From positions 1 to 36,305 of IMG/VR virus record IMGVR_UViG_3300042294_003760: a stretch of 36,305 nucleotides of DNA. One strand, given 5' to 3'. The stretch comes from a virus. The position numbers were made by a program, and so were the translations under genes. The first letter of the stretch is position 1; the number at the start of each line of letters is the position of its first letter. This document shows, one piece after another, positions 1-7,536 of this stretch. The notes under the pieces were generated by a model. That model saw only the letters and a list, made by a program, of their open reading frames with translations, had not been told where the DNA came from and ran no database searches.

Positions 1-1659
1 GTATTCCGTTCTAAATCCGGTATTCAATTTTAGTTTATCAATTTCCTTTTCATACATCACATATGCATTTGCTAAATCAAAATCGGCAGTATATCTATCC
101 GTATTGTTTGTAATTTCATTTAATAAATCAGTTGATTCGTATCTGAATATTCTTGCTTTGAAGTTTCTCAATTTCTTCAAATAACCCACTCCTAAGCGAA
201 TATCTCCTATGGATTTGTTTAATCCCCCATTGAATGAGTTTTCATCCATCACACTCCAAAAACGATAGGTGTCTCTCCATGCTATTGAGTAAGGAGTTGA
301 TGTGTATAAAGATGATATGTAAGGTGTTACTCTATAATCAGGTTGGTCTCTTAACATAAGATTATATCCTATATTAAAATCCCATGTTTTAATCTTACCT
401 TCAAATTGTGTATTGAATACTAACTTTTGAATTGAGTTAGATGATTTACTATCTACATACTGAACATTATCATAGTTTTCACCAACTCTACTTAAAAATG
501 ATTTTTCGTTTTGGTAGTTAGCAAGTGTTTTCCAACTATAACGATTCTCACCTAAATAAACTATATTTAATAATCCATTTAATGATTGTATATTTGAATA
601 GTTCTGGTCTTTATATTTGTATGCTAATTCTGTTGATGATTGATAATCTATTCTTTCGGTTGTGTTAGCTGAAAATGTGTTTCTTGCAGTTGAACTGAAT
701 AAGATGTTCCATTTGTTTTTCGCAACACCAAATGATAAGTTACCATTTAAGTTTGGAATAGATGTTGATGTTTCGGTTTGAGGTGAACCTATTAGTTTAG
801 TGTATGCTCTTCTATCACCTATACCTGCTATTCGGTATCCATTTGTTGATGGAAATGATGTTGGGAATTGTATTGGGTCTACCAACCTAAAATCCTGTCC
901 TGTTGATAATGAACCCCAACTTCCTCCCAATGATATATTAAAGAAATCACCACTAACTTCTTTTGTTGTTATTTGGACTAATCCACCTGCAAAGTCGCCT
1001 GGTAGATTTGCCGATGCTCCTTTATTAATGATGATATTATCTATAAGTGATGCTGGGATAATATCAAATGAGAATGCTCTTCTATCGGGTTCGGTTGATG
1101 GTAGGATTGATTTGTTTAGTAGAGCCGAGTTGTATCTATCAGCTAAACCTCTAACTAAAACAAACTTATCATTTTGGATTGTTACACCACTAACTCTTTT
1201 AAGTGCATCTCCAACAGTTCTATCTGGTGTTTTCTTTATTGATTCGATTGATAAACCATCTGCTACAATGTAAGATGTTTTAAGTGTGTTGATAAGTGCA
1301 GTTGCAGTTTCTTTCTTTACTACTTGCCTTACCATAACTTCTTGTAATATCTTTGTATCTTCTTTTAACTGAATGTTAAAGTTAGTTGTAGTATCAATTG
1401 TAATATCTCTGATGTATTCTTTATATCCAACAAATGATGCTTTAATTGAATAATTACCAATAGGTACATTACTAAAGATATATCTTGAGTCTATATCAGA
1501 AGTTGTACCTATTTTTTTATTTGTGTTTTTATTTGTTAACCAAACTGTTACACCTATTAAATCTTCTTTTTGGGTTTTTGTGCTGCCGGTTAAATTTACT
1601 TGAGCAACTAAAGGGAAAACTAAAAAATAACTAATTAAAAAACTAAGTAACAACTTCAT
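1..1659 (-). CDS. TonB-dependent outer membrane receptor (C-terminus beyond window)
   Basis: The frame is open from an ATG at 1659 to the window edge, giving 553 codons without a stop, so only the N-terminal part is present. Seen: a signal peptide (MKLLLSFLIS, hydrophobic to about residue 19, ending LVAQ); a carboxypeptidase-regulatory-like domain at about 20-100 (GVTVWL, SNVPIGNYSIKASFVGYKE); and a plug domain at about 130-235 with DALKRVSGV, VRGLADRYN and NKGASANLPGDFAGGLVQI. Barrel-like sequence follows. Known: this architecture belongs to Bacteroidota TonB-dependent receptors that import siderophores, peptides or glycans across the outer membrane. A copy of the phage-like upstream motif sits 23 bases before the start, arguing that it belongs to the same replicon. 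It could be a host-derived gene, a receptor decoy or an assembly junction. The substrate cannot be read from the sequence. Confidence 0.88.
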   Translation of the reverse strand, partial: MKLLLSFLISYFLVFPLVAQVNLTGSTKTQKEDLIGVTVWLTNKNTNKKIGTTSDIDSRYIFSNVPIGNYSIKASFVGYKEYIRDITIDTTTNFNIQLKEDTKILQEVMVRQVVKKETATALINTLKTSYIVADGLSIESIKKTPDRTVGDALKRVSGVTIQNDKFVLVRGLADRYNSALLNKSILPSTEPDRRAFSFDIIPASLIDNIIINKGASANLPGDFAGGLVQITTKEVSGDFFNISLGGSWGSLSTGQDFRLVDPIQFPTSFPSTNGYRIAGIGDRRAYTKLIGSPQTETSTSIPNLNGNLSFGVAKNKWNILFSSTARNTFSANTTERIDYQSSTELAYKYKDQNYSNIQSLNGLLNIVYLGENRYSWKTLANYQNEKSFLSRVGENYDNVQYVDSKSSNSIQKLVFNTQFEGKIKTWDFNIGYNLMLRDQPDYRVTPYISSLYTSTPYSIAWRDTYRFWSVMDENSFNGGLNKSIGDIRLGVGYLKKLRNFKARIFRYESTDLLNEITNNTDRYTADFDLANAYVMYEKEIDKLKLNTGFRTEY

Positions 1660-1681
1660 CTATATTGGGTTTTAAATCCAT

Positions 1682-1700
1682 GTATAGATATAAAAGAAAA
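1682..1700 (-). promoter_or_regulatory. Candidate promoter upstream of the TonB receptor
   Basis: Minus strand reads TTTTCTTTTATATCTATAC, a looser match to the motif found before other gene starts (TTTCYTWATTANATTTA). It lies 23 bases before the ATG at 1659. Confidence 0.35.
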
Positions 1701-1733
1701 TATTACTAAACAACGTCTAATATTACTATTGTA

Positions 1734-2270
1734 TTACTCTACGAGTTTATAAATTTCGTCTAAACAGCGTCCTTGCTCATCGTAGTCTAATCCAAAACCA
1801 ATAATAAACTCATCATCGGTTAATTCCATTCCTACGTAATCAACAACCACATTAGTCTTGTAATTCTTGGGGCGTGTAAATAAAGAACATATTTTAACGC
1901 TGTTAACTTGCTTCTCATTAAGTAGATAGTCTTTTAATTCAACCATTGTTAAGCCTGTCTCAACAATGTCCTCAACTATAATTATATTACGTTTATAGAG
2001 ATCGCGGGATATTCCAAGAACTTGTTTTACAGTGCCTGTAGATTCAATACCTTCATATGATGACAATCTAACGAATTCTAATTCGGGGCTTAATGGATAT
2101 AATTGTTCAGCTAAATGTGCTCCAAATATACCTGCTCCCTTTAATACTATAACTAATACCGGATTGTAATTTTGGTCATGTATTATTTCCATTGCTAATG
2201 CCTTAATCATAGCATTTAGCTTTTGTTTAGGTATTAGTGGTTCGAAATGTTTATCTTTTATTTTTAGCAT
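1734..2270 (-). CDS. hpt: Hypoxanthine phosphoribosyltransferase
   Basis: This 178-aa protein has the usual length of a bacterial HPRT, which converts hypoxanthine or guanine plus PRPP to IMP or GMP. Seen: VLKGAGIFGAHLAEQL at 42-57; the acidic PRPP-binding motif IIIVEDIVETGLT at 96-108; and a C-terminal VDYVGMELTDDEFIIGFGLD segment typical of the base-binding hood. The start overlaps the preceding small ORF by 20 bases, suggesting translational coupling. Purine salvage fits a phage that boosts its nucleotide supply, with folE and a MazG-like gene at the other end of the window. A guanine-specific role is equally possible. Confidence 0.9.
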   Translation of the reverse strand: MLKIKDKHFEPLIPKQKLNAMIKALAMEIIHDQNYNPVLVIVLKGAGIFGAHLAEQLYPLSPELEFVRLSSYEGIESTGTVKQVLGISRDLYKRNIIIVEDIVETGLTMVELKDYLLNEKQVNSVKICSLFTRPKNYKTNVVVDYVGMELTDDEFIIGFGLDYDEQGRCLDEIYKLVE

Positions 2271-2427
2271 GTTCTCGTTTCAAATCTTCAGCAATTCGCT
2301 TAATAATTTCATCAGGCGTCATTACTAATAGAGTATTTAATTTATATTGTCCTCTATATTTGTCGTATGAAGTAAGTACTTCACGAATTAGGCTCTCCGT
2401 TATCGGAGTTTGAATATCGTTCTGCAT
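2251..2427 (-). CDS. Small orphan protein, 58 aa
   Basis: An ATG at 2427 opens a 58-codon frame (MQNDIQTPITESLIREVLTS..., ending KREHAKNKR) that fills the gap before HPRT. It overlaps the preceding gene by 47 bases and HPRT by 20 bases. The composition is amphipathic and charged, with a probable helix around TPDEIIKRIAEDLKRE. No family is recognised. Tight nesting between two genes and sensible codon use are the only support. Confidence 0.55.
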   Translation of the reverse strand: MQNDIQTPITESLIREVLTSYDKYRGQYKLNTLLVMTPDEIIKRIAEDLKREHAKNKR

Positions 2428-2596
2428 AACCTATTGTATGATGTATTGTTGTTATTTTATGTCCCATATTGTATGGGTTATAATTTAGTTCTAAAGTTAA
2501 TGTAGATAATGTATCATCCTCACATTGCTCATATAAATCAGCAATTGCTTTAATTAACATCTGGCGTTGTGCCGATTTTATACTTTTAGCTGTCAT
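2381..2596 (-). CDS. Hypothetical protein, 71 aa
   Basis: Not recognised. Begins MTAKSIKSAQRQMLIKAIADLYEQCEDD with a likely N-terminal helix, followed by a segment with LTLELNYNPYNMGHKITTIHHTIGYAERY. It starts one base after the stop of the acidic 79-aa gene upstream and is part of a run of small genes read as one unit. Confidence 0.6.
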   Translation of the reverse strand: MTAKSIKSAQRQMLIKAIADLYEQCEDDTLSTLTLELNYNPYNMGHKITTIHHTIGYAERYSNSDNGEPNS

Positions 2597-2597
2597 A

Positions 2598-2837
2598 TCA
2601 ATCCATTATATCACTAATATGATAATCATCATCTAGATCTTCAATATCACTATATTCAGGAAATTCGTCTTCATCAGCCCATAACACATTCCAAGTTTCA
2701 TCTGATAATTCATTTTCTGGATCGATGATTTCTTCTAATCCATAATATTCTAAATCCTCTTCATATGTTTCATTATAAGCAATATTATCAATGTCGATAT
2801 CAAGGGGAGTTTTTGGGTCACGTGGTTTAAATTCCAT
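2598..2837 (-). CDS. Highly acidic hypothetical protein, 79 aa
   Basis: Very rich in Asp and Glu along its whole length (EETYEEDLEYYG-like stretches, EYSDIEDLDDDYHISDIMD at the end) with few basic residues after the N-terminus. No family is recognised. Small acidic phage proteins sometimes mimic DNA or bind basic host proteins, but nothing here proves that. It lies 4 bases downstream of the preceding gene. Confidence 0.6.
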   Translation of the reverse strand: MEFKPRDPKTPLDIDIDNIAYNETYEEDLEYYGLEEIIDPENELSDETWNVLWADEDEFPEYSDIEDLDDDYHISDIMD

Positions 2838-2841
2838 AGTA

Positions 2842-3210
2842 TTATAAGTCTGAAATTACGTCTAAAATATCTCGTTTAATTTTTTTCTTTTTAAATTTAA
2901 TAGTCGGAACCAGTTTTTTTAATTCTAAAACTTTAGCACATAACTCATATTCTTCATTTTCTTCTAATGTAGGTAAACAACCATCTAAATTTTCAATGTA
3001 ATCTGAATCATCCATTGCTAATGATGTTACTACATTTAATCCTCCGATAGTAGGTGACATTACATTACAAGCAACTATATATTTTAACTGATGATTGCAA
3101 GCGAATTCGATCGCTTTAACCGTATATTTTGCTATATCAAGGCGGTATTCCATTCCTGGCATTCCCATCTTAGCATTACGAATTAAAAGCGGCTCGAATT
3201 CTTCTTCCAT
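2842..3210 (-). CDS. Hypothetical protein with UVR-like C-terminal helices, 122 aa
   Basis: Unrecognised overall. Near the C-terminus it has EENEEYELCAKVLELKKLV, which resembles the short paired-helix UVR motif and closely matches DYETCAEIVKLKNEL in the protein at 4508-4816. It ends with a basic tail (KFKKKKIKRDILDVISDL). The shared tail suggests that the two proteins bind the same partner or are distant paralogues. It lies within the small-gene operon. Confidence 0.6.
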   Translation of the reverse strand: MEEEFEPLLIRNAKMGMPGMEYRLDIAKYTVKAIEFACNHQLKYIVACNVMSPTIGGLNVVTSLAMDDSDYIENLDGCLPTLEENEEYELCAKVLELKKLVPTIKFKKKKIKRDILDVISDL

Positions 3211-3221
3211 AGTTATAAATA

Positions 3222-3431
3222 TTATGCCTCAATCACGGAAACAATATTTGATTTTGATGCTGATTTAACTTCAAAATCATTCTCTCCGCGTTCAGACAAA
3301 TATTCTGTAATACGTGCTTCAGCTTCTGTAACTGACATTGCGTCTACTAAATAAACTTCTGTTTGTTTTTTAATTTTACCTTTGTTGTCTTCAGTTTCGA
3401 AAACGGCTTTTACTGTGAAATATTGTGCCAT
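3222..3431 (-). CDS. DUF4494-like protein, 69 aa
   Basis: Pattern YFTVKAVFETEDNKGKIKKQTEVYLVDAMSVTEAEARITEYL matches my memory of DUF4494, a small alpha-beta family common in Bacteroidota and their phages. Function unknown. It is the first gene after a copy of the candidate promoter motif and probably heads the small-gene operon running down to HPRT. Confidence 0.65.
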   Translation of the reverse strand: MAQYFTVKAVFETEDNKGKIKKQTEVYLVDAMSVTEAEARITEYLSERGENDFEVKSASKSNIVSVIEA

Positions 3432-3453
3432 ATTTATTTTATTTTGTTTTAAT

Positions 3454-3472
3454 TTGAATTTAATAAGGAAAA
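3454..3472 (-). promoter_or_regulatory. Candidate promoter upstream of the DUF4494 gene
   Basis: Minus strand reads TTTTCCTTATTAAATTCAA, about 22 bases before the ATG at 3431, matching the repeated motif. Confidence 0.4.
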
Positions 3473-3475
3473 AAA

Positions 3476-4114
3476 TTATAGCCTAGCAATTAGACTATCT
3501 TCATCTGCTTCTTCGTCCCACAATCCTAAAGACTTCATATTTTCTATTTGTTTGTCATCTAACTGCCAATCAAATGATTTTTCTTTAGCTTCACGATTTG
3601 ATTCTATATCTTGTAACTGACCATCTGTAAATACATTTCCAACAAATAAGAAATAACAATTATAACATAATAATTGTAAATTTTCTAATCTGTAGTCTGC
3701 TTTATTTCCACTTCTAAAATTTAATAATAATGGAACCTTATAATCTAAAACTCGTCGTTCAGAAAAACCACATTTATCACAACATTCTTTTAAAAACCCT
3801 TCATTGATAGCCCTAACTTTAATTTTTTCAGGAGTAAAGCTTTGCCATCCATCACCCCCTTCAAGAATGAGTTTGACAGTAGGATCCTTCTTAGTTTGAG
3901 GTAAAAATTTAGGAATACCCTTACCCTTTTGATTATAATGTACCTCAAACAAAGTCGGAGAATTAGGATCGTTATCATCTACTCTGTAGATTTTAAAGTA
4001 TGGTTTAACATGTTGATAACTGCAACCTAAATAATTAGCAGCGGCTCGAATAGATTTTGTGTACTCCATCGCCCGCAATAAATCTTGCTTTGTAAGTGGT
4101 TTTGCTTTCGGCAT
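3476..4114 (-). CDS. HNH-like zinc-finger protein, possibly catalytically degenerate
   Basis: A 212-aa protein. The N-terminal ~35 residues look like a helix-turn-helix (SIRAAANYLGCSYQHVKPYF). A later zinc-binding HNH-like core has CCDKCGF, then LLLNFRSGNKADYRLENLQLLCYNCYF. The two CxxC pairs and the DYRLENL segment match the phage and homing HNH fold, but the first catalytic His expected near VLDYKVP is not evident. It may be a DNA-binding remnant of a nuclease or a variant enzyme. It sits between orphan genes with one base of spacing to the upstream neighbour. Confidence 0.65.
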   Translation of the reverse strand: MPKAKPLTKQDLLRAMEYTKSIRAAANYLGCSYQHVKPYFKIYRVDDNDPNSPTLFEVHYNQKGKGIPKFLPQTKKDPTVKLILEGGDGWQSFTPEKIKVRAINEGFLKECCDKCGFSERRVLDYKVPLLLNFRSGNKADYRLENLQLLCYNCYFLFVGNVFTDGQLQDIESNREAKEKSFDWQLDDKQIENMKSLGLWDEEADEDSLIARL

Positions 4115-4115
4115 A

Positions 4116-4511
4116 TTATAACAATTTCTTTACAACCCCCCATAATTGTTCAGGATCGGAAATTTCTAATTCATTTCCGTTTGCATCAACGTATGGAATT
4201 GATCCATCCATTTCAATACGATCATAACAATAGTGAATAATTAATTCGGCTGCTTGGGATCCAAATGATAAATAAATTAAATTATCAATGATTTGTAAAT
4301 ACATTTCATCGTAATCTGATAAATCGATTTTAAAATCTGAATGTACTAATGTAGAACGATTAATTACTAATTCAATTTGGGTAATAATGTTGATAAATAA
4401 TTCATGTTTGATATCTTCATTATTTTTTCTACGGCGTACTATTTTAGTGTTAGTACCAATAATATTATTAATTTGGTTTTGGATTCCTTCAATCTCTCTA
4501 TCTACACTCAT
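4116..4511 (-). CDS. Hypothetical protein, 131 aa
   Basis: Not recognised. The N-terminus is predicted helical (DREIEGIQNQINNIIG) with a basic patch (KIVRRRKNNEDIKHE). The middle is hydrophobic-helical (IITQIELVINRS, MYLQIIDNLIYLSFG) and the protein ends EQLWGVVKKLL. It overlaps the upstream gene by 4 bases (ATGA), indicating coupling. Confidence 0.6.
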   Translation of the reverse strand: MSVDREIEGIQNQINNIIGTNTKIVRRRKNNEDIKHELFINIITQIELVINRSTLVHSDFKIDLSDYDEMYLQIIDNLIYLSFGSQAAELIIHYCYDRIEMDGSIPYVDANGNELEISDPEQLWGVVKKLL

Positions 4512-4816
4512 AACTCATTTTTTAATTTAACAATTTCAGCACATGTCTCATAATCTTCAAACTTTTCATAGTATGAAATTGATTTATCAAGTGCTGATTT
4601 AAAATCTTGTTTATCTACTGTTAAATAATTTCCGGTTGAATTAATTTCTACTATTTTAGCGTGTTTTGCTTTACGCTTAATAGCTTCTCTAATCCCCCAC
4701 ACTGTTTGAGAATAAACAATATCTTGTACTATTTCATTTTCCCCGATTGCAGAGTAATCAGGTTCACCATCTCCATTTATATTAAACTGTAGGTTCGGTA
4801 TTATTCGCTTGCTCAT
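4508..4816 (-). CDS. Hypothetical protein with UVR-like tail, 102 aa
   Basis: Unrecognised except for the C-terminal segment SISYYEKFEDYETCAEIVKLKNEL, which resembles a UVR helix pair and matches the tail of the 2842-3210 protein. Its start lies inside the end of the upstream gene (35-base overlap), so the two are likely co-translated. Confidence 0.6.
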   Translation of the reverse strand: MSKRIIPNLQFNINGDGEPDYSAIGENEIVQDIVYSQTVWGIREAIKRKAKHAKIVEINSTGNYLTVDKQDFKSALDKSISYYEKFEDYETCAEIVKLKNEL

Positions 4817-5204
4817 CAGATTTAGGATTTAAAATGTTTTTAATAAATAATTTAAAACTTTCTAAACGTATTAGGAATCCTACAACATTCTGATATGGAA
4901 CATCTAAGTCAGTATCAACGGATAAGCCCATTTCTGCTAATCCTCTATTTAACTTAGTTTTTAATTTTTGGGTAATTTCTTCTTTTTTCGCTTCGTCTGT
5001 ACCTTGTGGTACAATGAATTGTAATTTGATACCTTTTTTAGTAGGGTTCTTATTTACATCTACTACCATTTTTAATCCACTATCTGGAGAATCAGGGGGT
5101 GTTGTGTCTACTGCAGGTTCTGTTGTTTCAGCTCCTGTATCAGTAGGTGTAATATCCTCTGCTTCTAGAATAGCTTTAATCTCGTCTTCTAAAAGGTGTG
5201 CCAT
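4782..5204 (-). CDS. Hypothetical protein with Pro/Thr-rich linker, 140 aa
   Basis: A short helical N-terminus (LLEDEIKAILEAED) is followed by a low-complexity Thr/Pro/Asp linker at about 18-45 (TTEPAVDTTPPDSPDSG). A folded C-terminal half of about 90 residues follows (KKGIKLQFIVPQG..., LIRLESFKLFIKNIL). No family is recognised. The TP/SP-rich linker is a conceivable target for the hydroxylation and glycosylation cassette, but this is speculative. A terminator and promoter-like motif precede the gene. Confidence 0.6.
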   Translation of the reverse strand: MAHLLEDEIKAILEAEDITPTDTGAETTEPAVDTTPPDSPDSGLKMVVDVNKNPTKKGIKLQFIVPQGTDEAKKEEITQKLKTKLNRGLAEMGLSVDTDLDVPYQNVVGFLIRLESFKLFIKNILNPKSDEQANNTEPTV

Positions 5205-5226
5205 TATATAAATTTATTTGTTTAAT

Positions 5227-5244
5227 ATAAATATAATAAAGAAA
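5227..5244 (-). promoter_or_regulatory. Candidate promoter downstream of a terminator
   Basis: Minus strand TTTCTTTATTATATTTAT, a strong match to the repeated motif, about 22 bases before the ATG at 5204. It abuts the hairpin terminator of the preceding gene. Confidence 0.42.
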
Positions 5245-5266
5245 GGTCCTAAAAACTAGGACCTTT
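5242..5266 (-). terminator. Intrinsic terminator after the Ala/Pro-rich membrane protein
   Basis: Perfect 10-bp inverted repeat AAAGGTCCTA / TAGGACCTTT around a 5-base loop (GTTTT on the minus strand), followed by CTTTATTATA. It lies 20 bases past the stop codon of the 5286-5624 gene. Confidence 0.75.
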
Positions 5267-5285
5267 AATTTACAAATAAGTATTA

Positions 5286-5624
5286 TTATTTAGCTTTTGG
5301 CTTGTAATAACGCTTTTTCTTTTTTGGTTTTGTTTCAACTGCTGGTGCTTCTGCAACTGGGGTTTCAGCTACTGGTAAAGCTTCAACTGGAGATGCTTTA
5401 AGTTCAGCTGCAGCTGCTTCTTGTGCTTTAGCTAAAGCATCTTGTTGAGCTTGGATGAATTCTTTCTCATTTGCTACTTCTGGAGTAGTAAAAGCAGATT
5501 CATTTGTGCTACTAACAGGAGTAACATCCTCTTGAGTAAGAGTAACAATGGCTTGCGTTTGCTTACGAGCAAAGTACCAGATGGCACCGGCAAGACCTAA
5601 CAACACTAAAATTGCAATTAACAT
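5286..5624 (-). CDS. Membrane-anchored Ala/Pro-rich protein with basic tail, 112 aa
   Basis: One N-terminal membrane segment (LIAILVLLGLAGAIWYFA) is followed by a helical Ala/Gln/Glu-rich region (QAQQDALAKAQEAAAAELKA), a repeat-like PVEALPVAETPVAEAP stretch and a Lys-rich end (KPKKKKRYYKPKAK). The topology suggests an inner-membrane anchor with an extended arm, as in TonB-like or spanin-like proteins, but no family is recognised. The AP/SP/TP dipeptides resemble plant arabinogalactan glycomodules, making this a candidate acceptor for the hydroxyproline cassette. That link is inference only. The gene ends at a clear terminator. Confidence 0.65.
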   Translation of the reverse strand: MLIAILVLLGLAGAIWYFARKQTQAIVTLTQEDVTPVSSTNESAFTTPEVANEKEFIQAQQDALAKAQEAAAAELKASPVEALPVAETPVAEAPAVETKPKKKKRYYKPKAK

Positions 5625-5649
5625 AATTGTTTGGGTTTTGGTTTAAAAT

Positions 5650-5886
5650 TTAATCTTCAAAAAAATAAATAATGTAAGCGTACATAACAGCTCCTAAAAA
5701 TAATAAAATAAATATTCCTAATGCTACTTCTGCAACTCCTGGTATTAATAAATATCTTTTATATTTTGATTTATACCATCCAGTATTATCCGCTTCTTCT
5801 ATTAATGAATGAGCAAGGTGGGCTAAAATAACGTGAGCTGTGAAAGCTATAAATATAAGAAAGGCAAGCATTAGATAGTAAAACAT
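5650..5886 (-). CDS. Small two-helix membrane protein, 78 aa
   Basis: Two hydrophobic segments are visible (FYYLMLAFLIFIAFTAHVILAHLA and GVAEVALGIFILLFLGAVMYAYIIYF), separated by a polar stretch with KSKYKRYL. No family is recognised. The start is two bases downstream of the stop of the 58-aa membrane ORF upstream, and the Ala/Pro-rich membrane protein follows, so three small membrane genes form one unit. A holin-like role is possible but unsupported. Confidence 0.65.
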   Translation of the reverse strand: MFYYLMLAFLIFIAFTAHVILAHLAHSLIEEADNTGWYKSKYKRYLLIPGVAEVALGIFILLFLGAVMYAYIIYFFED

Positions 5887-5887
5887 A

Positions 5888-6064
5888 TTATTCGTCTCTA
5901 TGTTGTTTAGTTGTGTTATGATAAATAAAAAATGTAAGTAATACCCATCCGAATTTAGATGAATCAGTCCAATTAACTAGAGCAACATCATAATTAATTA
6001 ATGTAAACACTCCTAATGAAAGTAAAACTGCTACAACTGCGTATTGTATTAATATTTTATTCAT
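5888..6064 (-). CDS. Small membrane protein, 58 aa
   Basis: An ATG at 6064 opens a 58-codon frame starting MNKILIQYAVVAVLLSLGVF and ending HRDE, with a second hydrophobic stretch (FGWVLLTFFIYH). A candidate promoter motif lies directly upstream and the stop is almost joined to the next gene. No family is recognised. The two-helix topology and clean placement support it as real. Confidence 0.65.
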   Translation of the reverse strand: MNKILIQYAVVAVLLSLGVFTLINYDVALVNWTDSSKFGWVLLTFFIYHNTTKQHRDE

Positions 6065-6067
6065 ATT

Positions 6068-6085
6068 GTAAATCTAATAAGGACA
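6068..6085 (-). promoter_or_regulatory. Candidate promoter for the small membrane-protein unit
   Basis: Minus strand TGTCCTTATTAGATTTAC, 3 bases before the ATG at 6064 by its right edge. It is closer to the start than the other copies, so a leaderless transcript or a downstream start would be needed. Confidence 0.35.
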
Positions 6086-6091
6086 TTTTAA

Positions 6092-6856
6092 TTAGACAAA
6101 TATTTTGTTAGTTTGAGGGTCTCGTTTCATATAATCACCCCATTTGTATTTAAACGCTTCATGACACATCTGTTCTTTATACATTGATTCTTTAATGCGT
6201 TCTTCTGATTTGGTACCTACTGAAACGAAATGATAGAATGAAACATTATATAAACGAACAGTACCTATTCCACTCATATTACATTTCATAAAGAATTCAC
6301 AATCCACAACCCATCCTCCGGGGTATGATTCATCCCATCCACCTATTCTCAAATAATCTTTTTTAGACATGAATATAGGTAAAGTAGATCCGTTTGCATC
6401 TTTAACCATTTTAGATGAGTTGATTTCAAATTGTCTGAATGCTTCTAAATCAAATGTTTTAGGATCGCGTCCTAAATCTTTAATTATAAATTGTGAAAAT
6501 ATACTTGGAATAGGTTCAATTTGATTAGGAGCAAATACAATGTTTTCAGAATATTGAGATTCTAATCTTGTATCCCACTCCATTGGAAATACATTATCAT
6601 CATTTACAATTAAAATTAAATCGTTAGACGCATTATAAACACCTAAATTTGTTGCTCGAGATAATCCTACGTTTTGTTTTAAATCAAGTACTGAAATATT
6701 ATCTTGATATTTGTACAATACTTCTTTATTTTCTTCATAGAATCCATCTACAACAACGATAATTTCGTTTCTATTTGTTTGACCTTCAATACAAGATTTT
6801 AAACATAAATCAAGTACTTCTGGTTCTCTGTAAGTTGGTATTATAACTGATATCAT
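6092..6856 (-). CDS. Family 2 glycosyltransferase
   Basis: GT-A fold transferase of about 254 aa. The N-terminal segment SVIIPTYREPEVLDLCLKSC and the ASNDLILIVNDDN stretch (DD of the metal and nucleotide site) are typical of GT2, followed by GGWDESYPGGWVVDCEFFMKC. I place the start at 6856 rather than the longer 6889, because this ATG overlaps the upstream stop as ATGA and starts directly at the beta strand MISVIIPTY. It is the last gene of the first sugar island. Donor and acceptor are unknown. Confidence 0.82.
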   Translation of the reverse strand: MISVIIPTYREPEVLDLCLKSCIEGQTNRNEIIVVVDGFYEENKEVLYKYQDNISVLDLKQNVGLSRATNLGVYNASNDLILIVNDDNVFPMEWDTRLESQYSENIVFAPNQIEPIPSIFSQFIIKDLGRDPKTFDLEAFRQFEINSSKMVKDANGSTLPIFMSKKDYLRIGGWDESYPGGWVVDCEFFMKCNMSGIGTVRLYNVSFYHFVSVGTKSEERIKESMYKEQMCHEAFKYKWGDYMKRDPQTNKIFV

Positions 6857-7536
6857 ATTTTTGACCAATCGATTAAAGGTGTTAACCAAGTTGTTTCGCC
6901 GTGAGTTGAATAACCTGGTATTGGGGTAACTAAGTAATGAGCTGAATTGTATAAGTGAACAAACATGTCGAAATCACGTGGATAACTGCCTTGAGTATAT
7001 TCACGCAATATATTTTCCGTCTTACGTAATGTCTTCACTTTAGACGCGAATGTCATCGTTGTTGAATTAGTTACTTTCCAATGTGATGATGTAGATAACA
7101 TAACACGAGTCATTTCACCTCCACCTTGTACGTATGGATTAGCACCATCAATGTATTTGTCTGGATGATCGTATAATGAAACGAAATCGGCTCCAATTTC
7201 ATTTAATCCTTCTTCAATAATTTTTTGTGAGCCTGGTTTGTGTAAGTAATCATTTTCACAGAAGTAAACTATCTCATTATCCTCGTAACCTAAAGCTTCA
7301 GTTAAAGCAATATTAAATGTACCAGCACCATGACCTACTGAAGCGTAGAAAATATTATCCCTAGATACATACTCTTGGATCATATTATCTGTTTTTTCAG
7401 ATACATTATCAGCAATAATAGACCAATCAGCATCTTTAAATACATTAACTGCATTCCATAAACAATTTCTATTATTTATGTATTTGGGTTTTATTTTACT
7501 GTAACCGGAATCTGATATTCTATAAATTATCTTCAT
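6853..7536 (-). CDS. Putative GT-A-type glycosyltransferase, 227 aa
   Basis: Begins MKIIYRISDSG. It contains ADWSIIADNVSEKT, then ALGYEDNEIVYFCENDYLHKPGS, where the END triad sits where GT-A enzymes place their DxD metal site. A later STSSHWKVTNSTTMTF segment could contact the acceptor. It is coupled to both neighbours (ATGA overlap downstream, 17-base overlap upstream). The family is not firmly recognised; the sugar-island context supports a transferase role. Confidence 0.6.
   Translation of the reverse strand: MKIIYRISDSGYSKIKPKYINNRNCLWNAVNVFKDADWSIIADNVSEKTDNMIQEYVSRDNIFYASVGHGAGTFNIALTEALGYEDNEIVYFCENDYLHKPGSQKIIEEGLNEIGADFVSLYDHPDKYIDGANPYVQGGGEMTRVMLSTSSHWKVTNSTTMTFASKVKTLRKTENILREYTQGSYPRDFDMFVHLYNSAHYLVTPIPGYSTHGETTWLTPLIDWSKI

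Noticed and set aside
800-1273. A long plus-strand open frame within the receptor gene.
   Set aside because: It is antisense to the receptor frame, which has clear domain motifs; the plus-strand product shows no recognisable pattern.
6857-6889. A longer start for the GT2 gene at 6889.
   Set aside because: The internal ATG at 6856 forms an ATGA overlap with the upstream stop and starts exactly at the conserved first beta strand.
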